Positions 26,155 to 36,223 of a DNA stretch of 64,000 bases are shown in pieces. Made by a program: the position numbers and the translations under genes. A model generated the notes under the pieces. The model searched no databases and was not told where the DNA came from. It saw nothing but the letters and a program-made list of their open reading frames with translations. The DNA is from Acidicapsa dinghuensis (GTDB taxonomy: Bacteria > Acidobacteriota > Terriglobia > Terriglobales > Acidobacteriaceae): assembly GCF_025685685.1 (NCBI RefSeq), contig NZ_JAGSYH010000002.1:792768-856767 (forward strand). Reading direction: 5' to 3'. The first letter of the stretch is position 1; every line of letters starts with the position of its first letter.

Positions 26155-26268
26155 CGTTCGTGATCCTCCCAAGCTGGTTGGCTTTGGGGGCTGCTCGCCC
26201 TCGTACTCTCGAACTTACCTTCGCTTCTTCGCGCCAATTTTCGCGCTCGGAAAGAGAAGGCCTGAAGT

Positions 26269-26342
26269 TGGCTGGGCGACTAGGATTCGAACCTAGACAA
26301 AGTGCGTCAAAGGCACTTGACCTACCATTAGTCGATCGCCCA
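26269..26342 (-). tRNA. tRNA-Gln (UUG anticodon)
   Basis: 74 bases with encoded CCA on the minus strand. Acceptor stem TGGGCGA/TCGCCCA, anticodon stem AGTGC/GCACT with loop CTTTGAC giving UUG, T arm with GGTTCGAATCC. It lies between ispE and prs on the same strand, so it may be processed from their common transcript. Confidence 0.97.
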
Positions 26343-26397
26343 GTAACATCGGCTGCCGTAGCCGAGGGGTGAGTTTCTCTCTCCGCCGGTACGGCTG

Positions 26398-27441
26398 TCA
26401 ATCCTGAAGCAGAATCATGCTTCGCCAGTAAGGTGCGCGGGGCAGGGTGCGGGTCACAAAACTCTCGACTCCCAACTCACGCAGCCGGTGACGGGCTGCT
26501 TCTGCATCTCTTTCGCCTCGGTAAAGACCAAAGAGTGCCGAACCGGACCCAGACAGGGAAGCATAGAGGGCTGCCTCCGGAGTACCGGAAGCCGCAAGAG
26601 TGCGCTTGATCTCGCTTAAAAGGGGATGCTGCGGAAAGACAACTCGTTCGAAGTCGTTCGCTATCCCGGTGCGGACAAGCGCGGACACCTGTGGTCCGGC
26701 CAGGTCCCCGCCCACGGCAAGGACACCGGAGGAGCCGGACTGTGCTTCGTATCCCGCTTCGTTCGGGGCTTCCACCCCGGCAAAGCAGGCTGCATAGGCG
26801 CGGCTCAACTCGTTTAGTTTATCTGCGCTTGCAGATTCGGTCAAACCTTCCTGGGCACAAAGTTCGTCCCAGTCGCGAAAAGCCTGCGGCGTAGAGACGC
26901 CGACAGCAGGGGTAGCAATCACGGTCCAGATTGGCGGGAGATCAGGTAATGGGAAGACAGACTGGCCGCGATCAAGGCCGAGGATCGCTCCGCCGATCAG
27001 AAATAACGGCACATCGGAACCGACACGCGCAGCCAGATGCAGACGCTGGGCAGGCCAATCGGGGAAGGCTTCCGGGGAGATGCCAAGTTCTGCCTCCAGA
27101 CCGACGAGAGCGGCGACGGCGTTGGCCGATCCGGCGCCGAGGCCGCCTTGCACCGGAAGCTGTTTTTCGATGTGGATATGCACGTCGGCGTGGATTCGCA
27201 GCGATTCGAGAGCGAATTCCGCCATCTTCCACGCAGTGTTGCGGTGGTCCGTCGGTACGCGGCGGTCGTTAGAGCTGAGCTGGATTTTCGTCGCTTCAGC
27301 CCGCTCCGCCGTAACCCGCACACGATCATGTACTTCCAGCGTCTGGTAGACCGTAGACAGCGCGTGGAACCCGTCGGCACGCGGCGCACCGATGCCCAGG
27401 CCGAGGTTGATCTTCGCGTGTGAGCGGACGGTAGTCGGCAT
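26398..27441 (-). CDS. ispE: 4-diphosphocytidyl-2-C-methyl-D-erythritol kinase
   Basis: 347 residues, longer than the usual 280-310. It phosphorylates CDP-methylerythritol in the MEP isoprenoid pathway. GHMP-kinase features: SHAKINLGLGIGAPRADGFH at the N-terminus, the ATP loop VQGGLGAGSANAVAAL, and the C-terminal SLSGSGSALFGLY. The added length is mostly in an insert around residues 205-240 rich in Ala, Glu and Gly. GGAAG stands before the ATG. The order ispE, tRNA-Gln, prs is common in bacteria. Confidence 0.95.
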   Translation of the reverse strand: MPTTVRSHAKINLGLGIGAPRADGFHALSTVYQTLEVHDRVRVTAERAEATKIQLSSNDRRVPTDHRNTAWKMAEFALESLRIHADVHIHIEKQLPVQGGLGAGSANAVAALVGLEAELGISPEAFPDWPAQRLHLAARVGSDVPLFLIGGAILGLDRGQSVFPLPDLPPIWTVIATPAVGVSTPQAFRDWDELCAQEGLTESASADKLNELSRAYAACFAGVEAPNEAGYEAQSGSSGVLAVGGDLAGPQVSALVRTGIANDFERVVFPQHPLLSEIKRTLAASGTPEAALYASLSGSGSALFGLYRGERDAEAARHRLRELGVESFVTRTLPRAPYWRSMILLQD

Positions 27442-27484
27442 GGCGAACTTCCAGTGTACCGGGCTGGAAGTCCGTGTGCTACGG

Positions 27485-29647
27485 CTAGTCCATGAGCTTG
27501 CGCGCCAGATAGGTATAGATCATGGCGTCGGTCCCGGCCTGTTCTTTCAAGTCTGCTCCTGGGCCGTGGCCGCCTTCGGTAATCTCGTCGTAGAAAAAAG
27601 GCTTGTGGTACTGCTCCATGAGGGCTGCAAACTTGCGCGCATGCACCGGGCCGACGCGATCGTCTTTGGTGGTGGTGAAGATCAGCGGCTCAGGATAATC
27701 GACGTCGGGCTTGAGGTTGTTGTACGGCGAGATCGAGGCCAGGAAGGCACGCTCGTCGGGATTCGAAACGGAGCCGTATTCGCCTGTCCATGAAGAACCT
27801 GCAGCGATATGTTCGAAGCCGAGCATATCGAGCAGTGGCACCTCGATGACGACGGCGTGCCACAAGTCGGGATGCTGCTCGAACTCGACGCCCATAAGCA
27901 GACCGCCATTGGAGCCACCCTCGATTCCGAGTTTGCTCGGATTGGTCACCTTCTTGGTAATCAGGTCTTCACCTACAGCCGCGAAGTCGTCATAGATGCG
28001 CTGCCGATGGGTCTTGAGGCCTGCATCATGCCATGCAGGGCCAAACTCCCCACCTCCGCGGATATTTGCCAGCGCGTACGCGCCGCCGCGTTCAAGCCAA
28101 AGCTTGCCGCGAATGCCGCTGTAGACCGGTGTCTCGGAGATCTGAAAGCCGCCGTAGGCGTAGAGCAGGGTTGGCGTGACGCCGTTGTACGGCATGTCTT
28201 TGCGATGGACGAGGAAGTAAGGAACCTTTGTGCCGTCTTTCGACGTGGCTTCAAACTGCTCGACGACGTCCTGCGAGGCGTCGAACTGCGCCGGCAGCGT
28301 CTTGGCTACTTTAAGCTCCCGGGCCGCGGCGTCGCCCAGTTCAAGCGAGGATGGGGTCAGAAAGCCTGTAAGCGAGAGGAAGAATTTGTCCGAAGCATCA
28401 TCAGTATCGACAACGCCGACGGTCTGGTTGTCGGGAATTTCGAGTTTGGTCCGCTCCCAATCTCCCCGCTTGCTCCGCGAATACAGGTAGGCCCGACCCT
28501 GCACGTGCTCGAGCGTGGTAATCAGCAGATGTGTGCGGGTGGGAACGACTTCCTGCACGAATTCCTGCGACGTGGGAGCGAAGACAACGGCCGGTTTGGG
28601 GTGCGAGGGATCTTTTTCAAGGGCTTTGAGATCGAAAGCGACGACCGATCCAGAGGCAATGGTTGCGCCGCCTTCTGGCTTCCATTCTTCTTCGAGGCTT
28701 GCGATCAACTGACCATCGACGAGGCCGTTAAGCTCTGTTTTACCCGGCAACGCAAGCTTATGAATGCCGGATGACGTGTAGAGAGAATATTCACTGGAGA
28801 AGAAATCGAGATGCCGCATCACGAGCGCGGCACGATGGCCCTGTGCGTCGTTCATTACGACCGGGTATGCGCTGGTGTCGGTAGCGGCGCCGCGATAGAT
28901 TTCTTTGGCCTGATCAAGCGGCTCACCTCGCTTCCATATCTTCACGACAAAGGGATAACCCGACGCAGTCATGGAGCCGGCGCCCCAGTCGCGGGCCACG
29001 AGCAACGTGTCTTTATCGAGCCACGCGGCATTTTGCTTCGATCGCGACAGCACGAAGCCGCCAGTGACGAACTTGCCTGTTTTCAGGTCGAACTCACGCA
29101 GGGTATCGGCGTCTTCGCCGCCAGCTGAAAGGGCTACCAGGCACAGTCCATCGCCGGGATAAAGGCAGTTGAGACCATGCTGCACCCATTTTTCGTTATC
29201 GGCCTTGGCAAGCGCGTCGTAGTCGATCACTGTTTCCCAGTGCGGATTGGCGCTCATGTAGTCGTCGAGTGTGGTGCGCCGCAGTATGCCGCGAATGTGC
29301 TGCGCATCCTGCCAGGTGTTATAAACCGTGCCGTTACGAAAGACTGGATATGCCAGCCGCTCCGGCGACTCCAGCACCTTCAACGCCTGCGTTTTGAAGT
29401 CCGCGTAGTGCGGATCGGCTTCGAGTATCTTGGCTGTTTTTTCATTTTCGGCATTCACCCATGCGAGAGGCTTTGCGCCATTGACATCTTCAAGCCACGC
29501 ATAGGGATCAGTAAGTGCCGAGCCGCTTCCAGTATCCAAATGCACTGCTGTCGGCTCAGTGGACTGGGCACCTGCGGCTACTGGCAAAAGCGCAGCTATG
29601 ATCAGCAGCGCGCATTGAAACCTGGCATGCAAGTTTGGGTTCGGCAT
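27485..29647 (-). CDS. Prolyl oligopeptidase (S9A), secreted
   Basis: 720 residues with a Sec signal ending at VAAGAQ. It should cut short peptides after proline. An N-terminal strand (DPYAWLEDVNG) precedes a seven-bladed propeller, and the C-terminal alpha/beta hydrolase holds Ser579 in GIEGGSNGGLLMG, Asp in TTKDDRVGPVHA and His in EGGHGPGAD. The triad is complete. The ATG at 29647 follows GGAGAG at good spacing; a frame six codons longer is less likely. It ends 43 bp before the ispE start on the same strand. Confidence 0.93.
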   Translation of the reverse strand: MPNPNLHARFQCALLIIAALLPVAAGAQSTEPTAVHLDTGSGSALTDPYAWLEDVNGAKPLAWVNAENEKTAKILEADPHYADFKTQALKVLESPERLAYPVFRNGTVYNTWQDAQHIRGILRRTTLDDYMSANPHWETVIDYDALAKADNEKWVQHGLNCLYPGDGLCLVALSAGGEDADTLREFDLKTGKFVTGGFVLSRSKQNAAWLDKDTLLVARDWGAGSMTASGYPFVVKIWKRGEPLDQAKEIYRGAATDTSAYPVVMNDAQGHRAALVMRHLDFFSSEYSLYTSSGIHKLALPGKTELNGLVDGQLIASLEEEWKPEGGATIASGSVVAFDLKALEKDPSHPKPAVVFAPTSQEFVQEVVPTRTHLLITTLEHVQGRAYLYSRSKRGDWERTKLEIPDNQTVGVVDTDDASDKFFLSLTGFLTPSSLELGDAAARELKVAKTLPAQFDASQDVVEQFEATSKDGTKVPYFLVHRKDMPYNGVTPTLLYAYGGFQISETPVYSGIRGKLWLERGGAYALANIRGGGEFGPAWHDAGLKTHRQRIYDDFAAVGEDLITKKVTNPSKLGIEGGSNGGLLMGVEFEQHPDLWHAVVIEVPLLDMLGFEHIAAGSSWTGEYGSVSNPDERAFLASISPYNNLKPDVDYPEPLIFTTTKDDRVGPVHARKFAALMEQYHKPFFYDEITEGGHGPGADLKEQAGTDAMIYTYLARKLMD

Positions 29648-29819
29648 ATTTTTACAACTCTCCATGGGAAACTCTTCGCGCGGACGGAAAAAGACTGACC
29701 GCAGCGTACCGTAACCGCAGCGGCGCGGACAAGCGCAACATGCCGCGCCTCAAACCGGTTCGCATGCGCAGAAGTTTCGGAAATTCCACGAACCGGCGCG
29801 CTATCATGAACCCAATCCG

Positions 29820-31580
29820 ATGAGCCTCCTTAAACGTTTCCCTTGCCGCCCCGCCGCCATTACCACTGTCCTGCTTCTCAGCTCTTCAGGCATGTATGCG
29901 CAGTCGAACTCCATCGACTACATGAGTGAGCAGCCTGCGCGGGCGCAACACGGGATGGTTGTGAGCATTCATCACCTCGCTTCCGATGCCGGTCTGGAGG
30001 TTTTGAAAGAAGGCGGCAACGCGATTGACGCAGCTGTGGCTACTGGATTTGCGCTGGCAGTGGTGCACCCGGTTGCAGGCAATCTCGGTGGTGGTGGGTT
30101 CATGCTGATCCGGCTGCATGACGGTAAAAGCACCTTTATCGACTACCGTGAGGAGGCTCCCAAGGCCGCAAGCGCCGACATGTATCTCGATGCGAACGGA
30201 AATGTGCTTCCGGGCAGCGATCCGCATTCGAGCATCATGGGCTATCGGGCGATTGCCACGCCGGGCTCCGTGGCCGGCATGGCTTATGCGGAGAAGAAGT
30301 ACGGCAAGCTGGGATTAAAGAAAGTGATGTCTCCGGCGATCCGGCTGGCGGAAGACGGCTTCGTGTTAACCGAGGAAGAGGCGCATGAGTTGCACGACTC
30401 CGACCTTGCGCGCTTTCCGGACACGAAGCGCATCTTCCAGCGCGACGGGAAGTATTACGAGACAGGTGAGACTTTCAAGCAGCCAGAGCTGGCGAAGACG
30501 CTGAAGCGCATCGCTGCCGATCCTGGCGACTTCTACCATGGCAAGCTGGCCGCGGAACTGGTAGCCGATCTTCAAAAAGGTGGTGGCCTTATCACCCGCG
30601 AAGATCTGGCGGGGTATGAGGTGAAGGAGCGCACGCCGCTGGTCGGCAGCTTTCACAATTACACGGTGATCAGTGCGCCTCCTCCGTCGTCGGGTGGGGT
30701 GGTCTTGCTGTCGGCGCTAAACATTCTCGAAGGTTTTGACCTGGCCAAACTCGGTGATCGCAGTCCCGAGTGGATTCACCTGATTACGGAGGCCTACCGG
30801 CGGGCCTATATGGATCGCAGCGATTATCTGGGTGATCCGGATTTCAATGAGATCCCAGTGGCCGAGCTGACGAGTAAGAAATATGCCGCGGCATGGAGCG
30901 CCAGCATAACCGATAAAGCTTCACCGAGCGCGGAACTGCGCAGACCGGAAGACTTTTTGCCGCCTGCGCCGAAGACCGCCGGACGTAAGAAGGACTCGCC
31001 GGATACGACGCACTACTCAGTAGTCGATGGCCAGGGAGATGCAGTTGCTGTAACGACCACGCTCAATAATGCTTTCGGCTCGGATGTCACGTCGGGCACT
31101 CTCGGTTTTTTGTTGAACGATGAGATGGATGACTTTGCCGCCAAGATGGGTGTCCCGAACATGTTCGGGCTGATCCAGGGACCAGCCAACGCGATTGTGC
31201 CCTTCAAACGGCCACTCTCGTCAATGACGCCAACCATCGTGCTGGAGGATGGCAAACTGCGGTATGTGCTTGGCTCGCCCGGCGGCGGACGCATCATTAC
31301 CACCGTGGCCAACATCTTCCTTTCCGCGGCAGAGGGCGGCCTCAATATTCAGCAGGCCGTGGACGCGCCACGCTTCCATCACCAGTACCAGCCGGATGTA
31401 CTTTTTATGGAGCCCGGCTTACCGCAGGCCACACAAGATGCGCTGACTGCCGAGAGCTACAAACTCAGTGTGCGCGGACACTGGTCCAATGGCGAGTGCA
31501 TCGCAATCGATCCGAAAACCGGCGAGCTGCTTGGCGGGCAGGACCATCGCAGCCACTTTGGAAGCGCGGCGGGATATTAA
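29820..31580 (+). CDS. ggt: Gamma-glutamyltransferase
   Basis: 586 residues with a Sec signal (cleavage near SGMYAQ). The precursor is expected to self-cleave before Thr396 in DTTHYSVVDGQG, making large and small subunits. Other family marks are GGNAIDAAVATGFAL, LGGGGFMLI, and LGSPGGGRIITTV in the small subunit. It hydrolyses or transfers gamma-glutamyl groups in the periplasm; in a lineage where glutathione synthesis is doubtful the substrate may be other gamma-glutamyl peptides. It is divergent from the prolyl oligopeptidase gene with a 172-bp gap. Confidence 0.95.
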   Translation: MSLLKRFPCRPAAITTVLLLSSSGMYAQSNSIDYMSEQPARAQHGMVVSIHHLASDAGLEVLKEGGNAIDAAVATGFALAVVHPVAGNLGGGGFMLIRLHDGKSTFIDYREEAPKAASADMYLDANGNVLPGSDPHSSIMGYRAIATPGSVAGMAYAEKKYGKLGLKKVMSPAIRLAEDGFVLTEEEAHELHDSDLARFPDTKRIFQRDGKYYETGETFKQPELAKTLKRIAADPGDFYHGKLAAELVADLQKGGGLITREDLAGYEVKERTPLVGSFHNYTVISAPPPSSGGVVLLSALNILEGFDLAKLGDRSPEWIHLITEAYRRAYMDRSDYLGDPDFNEIPVAELTSKKYAAAWSASITDKASPSAELRRPEDFLPPAPKTAGRKKDSPDTTHYSVVDGQGDAVAVTTTLNNAFGSDVTSGTLGFLLNDEMDDFAAKMGVPNMFGLIQGPANAIVPFKRPLSSMTPTIVLEDGKLRYVLGSPGGGRIITTVANIFLSAAEGGLNIQQAVDAPRFHHQYQPDVLFMEPGLPQATQDALTAESYKLSVRGHWSNGECIAIDPKTGELLGGQDHRSHFGSAAGY

Positions 31581-31695
31581 GAGATCTTGGCAGGGGTATT
31601 CGCCTGATTCATCAAGACTTCTTCATCTTTTCGCCCCGGAAATGCGACAATGGAGATAACGCCGCCGGTCCGGGGCGTCCGGGGGTCTTGACATC

Positions 31696-32520
31696 ATGCT
31701 GCGATGCCTTTCGACGCACCTGTTTCTGAAGGAGCGTCTGCATCCTGGGCTGTTAGAGTTCGTCGGCCGCAGCGGAGCTCAGGCTGTTGAGATTTTTGCC
31801 GCCCGCCAGCACTTTGATTACACCAGCCGCGAACACGTGCGTGAGCTTGGCGACTGGTTCGCATCCGATCCACTCGAACCCTGGTCGATGCACGCGCCGC
31901 TCTTTCCCGATCGCGAGATGGGCCGCGCTGGTGCGCCTGCAGTCAATCTGATCCATCCGGAAAAATCACGCCGCATCGACGCCATGGACGAGGTCAAGCG
32001 CGCTCTCGAAACAGCGGAACATGTCCATTTCAAAAACATGATCATTCATCTGGGAGAGAAGACGGATTCCTGGTCGCCACGCACTATTGAAAACGCGATG
32101 ACGGCACTAGAACATCTGGATGCTTTTGCCCAGCCGCTTGGCGTGCGATTGCTGGTGGAAAACCTAACCAATGAGCCGACGACTCCTGAGCGCTTGATGG
32201 CGATTCTCGATCTCGGTCATCTGACGCGCATCGGTATCTGCCTCGATCTGGGCCATGCACATATTGCCGTGGGCATTCCTGAGGCGATTTCGGTGCTCGG
32301 GCCACGCATCGGATCGGTACATGTTCACGACAACAAGATGGTGCGCGATGAACATCTGTGGCCCGGCGAAGGCACCATCGACTGGCCTGCCACAGTGAAG
32401 TTGCTCAAAGTGCTGCCTTGCATTCCAGCCTGCGTGCTCGAAATTCAAGCTACGCCGGCCGATACTCATGCCGGCATTCAGGACAAGATGCACGCCGCGT
32501 TCGATCTGCTCGAGATCTAA
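31696..32520 (+). CDS. Xylose isomerase-like TIM barrel protein
   Basis: 274 residues, cytoplasmic. It belongs to the AP endonuclease 2/sugar isomerase superfamily: strands with EIFAARQHFDY, MHAPLF, NMIIHLGEK, LLVENLTNEP, CLDLGHAHI, SVHVHDNK and CVLEIQ carry the expected His/Glu/Asp metal ligands. Members are sugar epimerases/isomerases or endonuclease IV; the length and VENL...CLDLGH pattern fit the sugar isomerase group. It stands alone 115 bp after ggt. Substrate unknown. Confidence 0.85.
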   Translation: MLRCLSTHLFLKERLHPGLLEFVGRSGAQAVEIFAARQHFDYTSREHVRELGDWFASDPLEPWSMHAPLFPDREMGRAGAPAVNLIHPEKSRRIDAMDEVKRALETAEHVHFKNMIIHLGEKTDSWSPRTIENAMTALEHLDAFAQPLGVRLLVENLTNEPTTPERLMAILDLGHLTRIGICLDLGHAHIAVGIPEAISVLGPRIGSVHVHDNKMVRDEHLWPGEGTIDWPATVKLLKVLPCIPACVLEIQATPADTHAGIQDKMHAAFDLLEI

Positions 32521-32529
32521 CACTGCCAT

Positions 32530-35500
32530 CTAAAGCCGTCGCACGGCTGGCCGCAACGCGGCGAGAATCAGTTGCTGCCTGAAGCTATATTGTGTTCCCG
32601 ACACGGCATCGCGGGCGGTTCCTGAGATCGTCACCTGCGCATTCCCACTGTGAGTCCCATCGTTAACGAGGCCGAGTGGAACAACAGCTGCGCCTGCTGC
32701 GTTGATCGTTGGTGTTCCCCATACGGCGGTAACTCCGTCGGGCAATCCTTGTACGGAAAAGCTGAAGTCTGAGGTATTGGCTGTCAGCTTTACTCCGCCT
32801 ATCGGAGTCAGCGTTAGGTCGATCGTCTGCATAGCGGTAGGTTGCACCGTAATCTGTGCCGGTGATATCGCTGCCGATACAGCGGGAGCTGCCGTTACCT
32901 GAGCAATCAGAGAAATTGCTGCGGAGATACCGTCTCCTGTTGCGGTAATGCGGATGGTGCTGCTGGAGAGCGCCTCGCCTGTGGAGGCTTTGAGCGTCAA
33001 CACGGACTGTGTTGCAGTTGAGCCGCTCTTTGCGAGAGAGTTGCTGCTCCATGTGGCCGACATGCCCAGCGGCATGCCGGTTGCTGAAAGCATGACGGAG
33101 CCGTTGAACGATCCTCCTGTAGTCACGGTGATCTGCGCCGTACCGGATTGCCCCTGAACCATGGCTACCTTGCCCGTGCTGGATGCCAGGGTCAGGGTGG
33201 GCTGGACGCGTGTCACATTCAGTACCAGCACCGCGTTGGCGGCATAGCTTTTGCCGCTCACAGAGTCAGGAACAGAAACCGCGATACGCGGCTGCGTGGA
33301 TGTGGAGGCCGCAGTAACGCTGCCGGTGAGGGTAAGTTTAGCCTGCAGTGCGCCCGCGGCGGTCAGCGTTGGAGTGCTCCAGCTTCCTGTAATTCCGCCC
33401 GGCAGCCCGGTTACAGTGAAAATCGCGCTGGAAGCGCTGGAGGCAAAGGAGACTCCTCCAACCGGCGTGACCGTCGCGGTGACTGTTGCGCTCGACATCG
33501 ACTGCATGCTCATCGATGCTGGAGAGAGAGCGAGGGTGACTGCTGGAGCCGCTGTTACCTGGAGCGATAGTGGAGCCTGTGCCGTCAGGCCGTCGCCGGT
33601 AGCAACGATTTCGAGCCGCGATGCGCTCACAGCCGCAGTTGTCGAAGAACGCAGCGTGAGCGTGGAGGCCACGCTGCCGTCACCTGAGGGAGAAAAGGAG
33701 CCGTTGGTCCAGCTTGCTGTAACACCTGTGGGCAATCCTGATAGAGAGAGACTGACAGCACCTGACCATGTACCTCCGATGGTGGTCGTCACCTGCACAG
33801 CGCCCGACGCGCCTTGCGTCACCTGCACTGTGCTCGCACCGAGCGCAATGGCCAAGGTGGGCTTTGCCGCGACCGTAATGGAAACTGTTGCCGTAGCCGT
33901 CATCGTGACGCTGGTTCCGGTGATGACGATGCTACCCACCGATGCCGTCGCTGTGCTGCTCACCGTAATGGTGGCCGTGGTACTTGCGCCGGCGCTGACA
34001 TTCGCTGGGCTGAACGCCACCGTAACGCCACTCGGGGCAATGGCTTTGAAGCTGATGGTTCCTGTAAATCCGCTAGTAGCGCTGGTTGCAACGGTGAGCG
34101 AAGCTGCTTTGCCCGGTAGCAGCGATTCGCTCGATGCCGACGCTTTCAGAGTGAATCCCTTCGCCGTGTTCGTGCCTCCGGAGGGCCAATCACCAGCGAG
34201 CGAATTCGCATTGACGGAGCCGAGGCCGGTCGCGAGATTGTAGACCGTTCCGGTGGCGTTGAATCCTGTCACCCCAGGAACCGAATTGTTGCCAGTTGGC
34301 GTCGGATGAAACGGACTCTGGCCTGAGCTGGCCATGGAATAGAGCGTGGGATTGACATTGCCCTGGCCAGTGCCGCCCAGCTTCTGCTCCACCACGGCCA
34401 TGATGCCTGCGAAGGAAGGTGATGCTGCCGATGTGCCGGCGATTACCCACCATGAGCCATTCTCATTGATCAGGTATCCGTCATGGCTCGCGGCGGTTAG
34501 CGCTATATCGGGAACGGCGCGCTTGCCTCCACTGCTTGCTCCGGCTATGCCCTGCTGCCATGTGGGTTGTGCATACGTGATACTCTCCCCGCCGGTCGAG
34601 GCCCAGAGACCCGAACCGCCGTCGCTCGCGCTTTCATTCCAGACTTTTTCCGGGATATAAGAAAGAGCCGAACCACCGCCCGATCCGTTGGTGCTCGACC
34701 AGTAGGCAGCTGTATTCGATCCCTCATTGAACTCGGTGCCACCGACGCAGGTGGAGTAGGGAGAGCTGCAGAGGCCGTTGACGCCCTGTTGCATGCCCGT
34801 CGTAGATGAGCCGGAGTTGCATCCGGCTGCGCCGCTGTCCCCGGAAGATACGAACGAAGTCATGCCTTCAGCGGCGGCTTGTTGCCAGAGATTGTTGTAG
34901 AAGACCAGCTCCGACGCACCCATATAGGCTTCGCAGCTACCGTAGCTGGTGCTGACGATGTCGGCTGTTTTGTGGTTGACGATGTACTGGGCTGAGAGAT
35001 CAACACCGTCCGTGGTGGCAGTCGAAGCTCCGACAACGAATGTTACGGAAGCTCCCGGCGCAGTTGCGCCCGACCACTCCACATCGAGCGTCGATTCGTC
35101 CTGATCGCCTGAGACGAGGCCTGGATTGCTTCCTTCCAAAACCACTGAGGGTTGATTAGCCGTGAGGCCTGACCCGCTGCGGAAGGCACTGATATCGCTT
35201 AGATTGATGTCGCTGCGTCCGACAATTGCAATGGAGACGCCACTGCCATTTTCACCAGCGGTATATAGCGGATTCAGGTTGTAAATGGTCGCGTAGTCGG
35301 CGGGAAAGAGATAATGCACACTGCCCTGAGTATTCTGAGGTTGCGCCACCTGTGCAATGCGGTGGGTGCTGGATGTGCGTCGGAAGTCGTGAAGCGAAAG
35401 AATGCCTTGAACAACGCCTGCCATGGCCTGTGGAATCTCGGGGTCTTGCACATTGGCCAAGTGGATTGCGCCGCGCACATTGAAGTGGTGCATCTCGGTG

Positions 35501-36000
35501 TGAAATGCTTCGGCAACCTGTCCTGCAGTACCGGAAAAGACGATCGCACTGCGACCTGCTGGAACAGGTTCTACGAGGAAGCCATGTGCTGCAAGCCACG
35601 TAGCGATCTGCGCTACATCGCTCTCTGACGCTCCAAACCGGCTGCCGAATTCGTGCGGCGTGAGCCACTGGTGATAGAGCGGCGATGCAGGGTCCTGCTG
35701 GGCTGCCGTGAGCGCATTCAGATCGGCCTGCTGCGCTGAGCTATGGCCCAGCACCAGCACCATACGGTTGAGCGGCGTTGCATCAGTCACTATTCCCAAG
35801 TCGTAGCGGGCCTGTGCCAGCGGATGTACATTCCCTTCGAGCACTACTTGGTCTGAATCGACAATCGGGTGAGTGATCCTGGCCTGCGCTGTCATGAGCG
35901 GTGCGCTTTGAGCAATTGCCGGTGAATTGATTGCGAACAGGAGAAAAAATACTGCGGGGGCGATGACGGAAAATGGGGACAGTTTTACCGAGTGCGTCAT
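32530..36000 (-). CDS. Kumamolisin-type serine-carboxyl peptidase (S53) with duplicated beta-domain tail
   Basis: 1156 residues, secreted (signal to about residue 32, SPAIAQ). An N-terminal pro-kumamolisin domain (about 35-200) precedes the S53 catalytic domain. The catalytic Glu302 and Asp306 lie in DESTLDVEW, the oxyanion Asp388 in SSGDSGAAG and Ser524 in AGTSAASPS; the Asp306-Asp388 spacing of 82 equals that of kumamolisin. After a first beta domain (about 620-713) residues 714-933 and 934-1156 are two copies of a two-domain unit. The ATG at 36000 gives the signal peptide; upstream in-frame codons do not. Such enzymes are acid proteases, fitting an acidophilic lifestyle. Confidence 0.92.
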   Translation of the reverse strand: MTHSVKLSPFSVIAPAVFFLLFAINSPAIAQSAPLMTAQARITHPIVDSDQVVLEGNVHPLAQARYDLGIVTDATPLNRMVLVLGHSSAQQADLNALTAAQQDPASPLYHQWLTPHEFGSRFGASESDVAQIATWLAAHGFLVEPVPAGRSAIVFSGTAGQVAEAFHTEMHHFNVRGAIHLANVQDPEIPQAMAGVVQGILSLHDFRRTSSTHRIAQVAQPQNTQGSVHYLFPADYATIYNLNPLYTAGENGSGVSIAIVGRSDINLSDISAFRSGSGLTANQPSVVLEGSNPGLVSGDQDESTLDVEWSGATAPGASVTFVVGASTATTDGVDLSAQYIVNHKTADIVSTSYGSCEAYMGASELVFYNNLWQQAAAEGMTSFVSSGDSGAAGCNSGSSTTGMQQGVNGLCSSPYSTCVGGTEFNEGSNTAAYWSSTNGSGGGSALSYIPEKVWNESASDGGSGLWASTGGESITYAQPTWQQGIAGASSGGKRAVPDIALTAASHDGYLINENGSWWVIAGTSAASPSFAGIMAVVEQKLGGTGQGNVNPTLYSMASSGQSPFHPTPTGNNSVPGVTGFNATGTVYNLATGLGSVNANSLAGDWPSGGTNTAKGFTLKASASSESLLPGKAASLTVATSATSGFTGTISFKAIAPSGVTVAFSPANVSAGASTTATITVSSTATASVGSIVITGTSVTMTATATVSITVAAKPTLAIALGASTVQVTQGASGAVQVTTTIGGTWSGAVSLSLSGLPTGVTASWTNGSFSPSGDGSVASTLTLRSSTTAAVSASRLEIVATGDGLTAQAPLSLQVTAAPAVTLALSPASMSMQSMSSATVTATVTPVGGVSFASSASSAIFTVTGLPGGITGSWSTPTLTAAGALQAKLTLTGSVTAASTSTQPRIAVSVPDSVSGKSYAANAVLVLNVTRVQPTLTLASSTGKVAMVQGQSGTAQITVTTGGSFNGSVMLSATGMPLGMSATWSSNSLAKSGSTATQSVLTLKASTGEALSSSTIRITATGDGISAAISLIAQVTAAPAVSAAISPAQITVQPTAMQTIDLTLTPIGGVKLTANTSDFSFSVQGLPDGVTAVWGTPTINAAGAAVVPLGLVNDGTHSGNAQVTISGTARDAVSGTQYSFRQQLILAALRPAVRRL

Positions 36001-36223
36001 AGTGTACTTTCGGGGTGTACCTTCGGGCCAGATTAAGCACATTGCGCGCAGAACGCATTTGCCATCCGCGTGCCACGAAGAGATCCGCATGAGCTTTCCC
36101 ATACCGCATCGGCTGAAAACAGCGATCGCATGAGCGATCTTTCAACGCGAAGGTAACAAGCGGCGGAGCGCGAGACGGAAGGGCCCGCAGCCATTTATCC
36201 TGAGAGGGCAAAGAAAACCTTTT

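Noticed and set aside
33251..34243. Plus-strand open frame of 330 codons opposite the S53 peptidase tail
   Set aside because: Low-complexity Val/Ala/Thr composition is the reverse reading of Ser/Thr/Ala-rich beta domains; no independent support.
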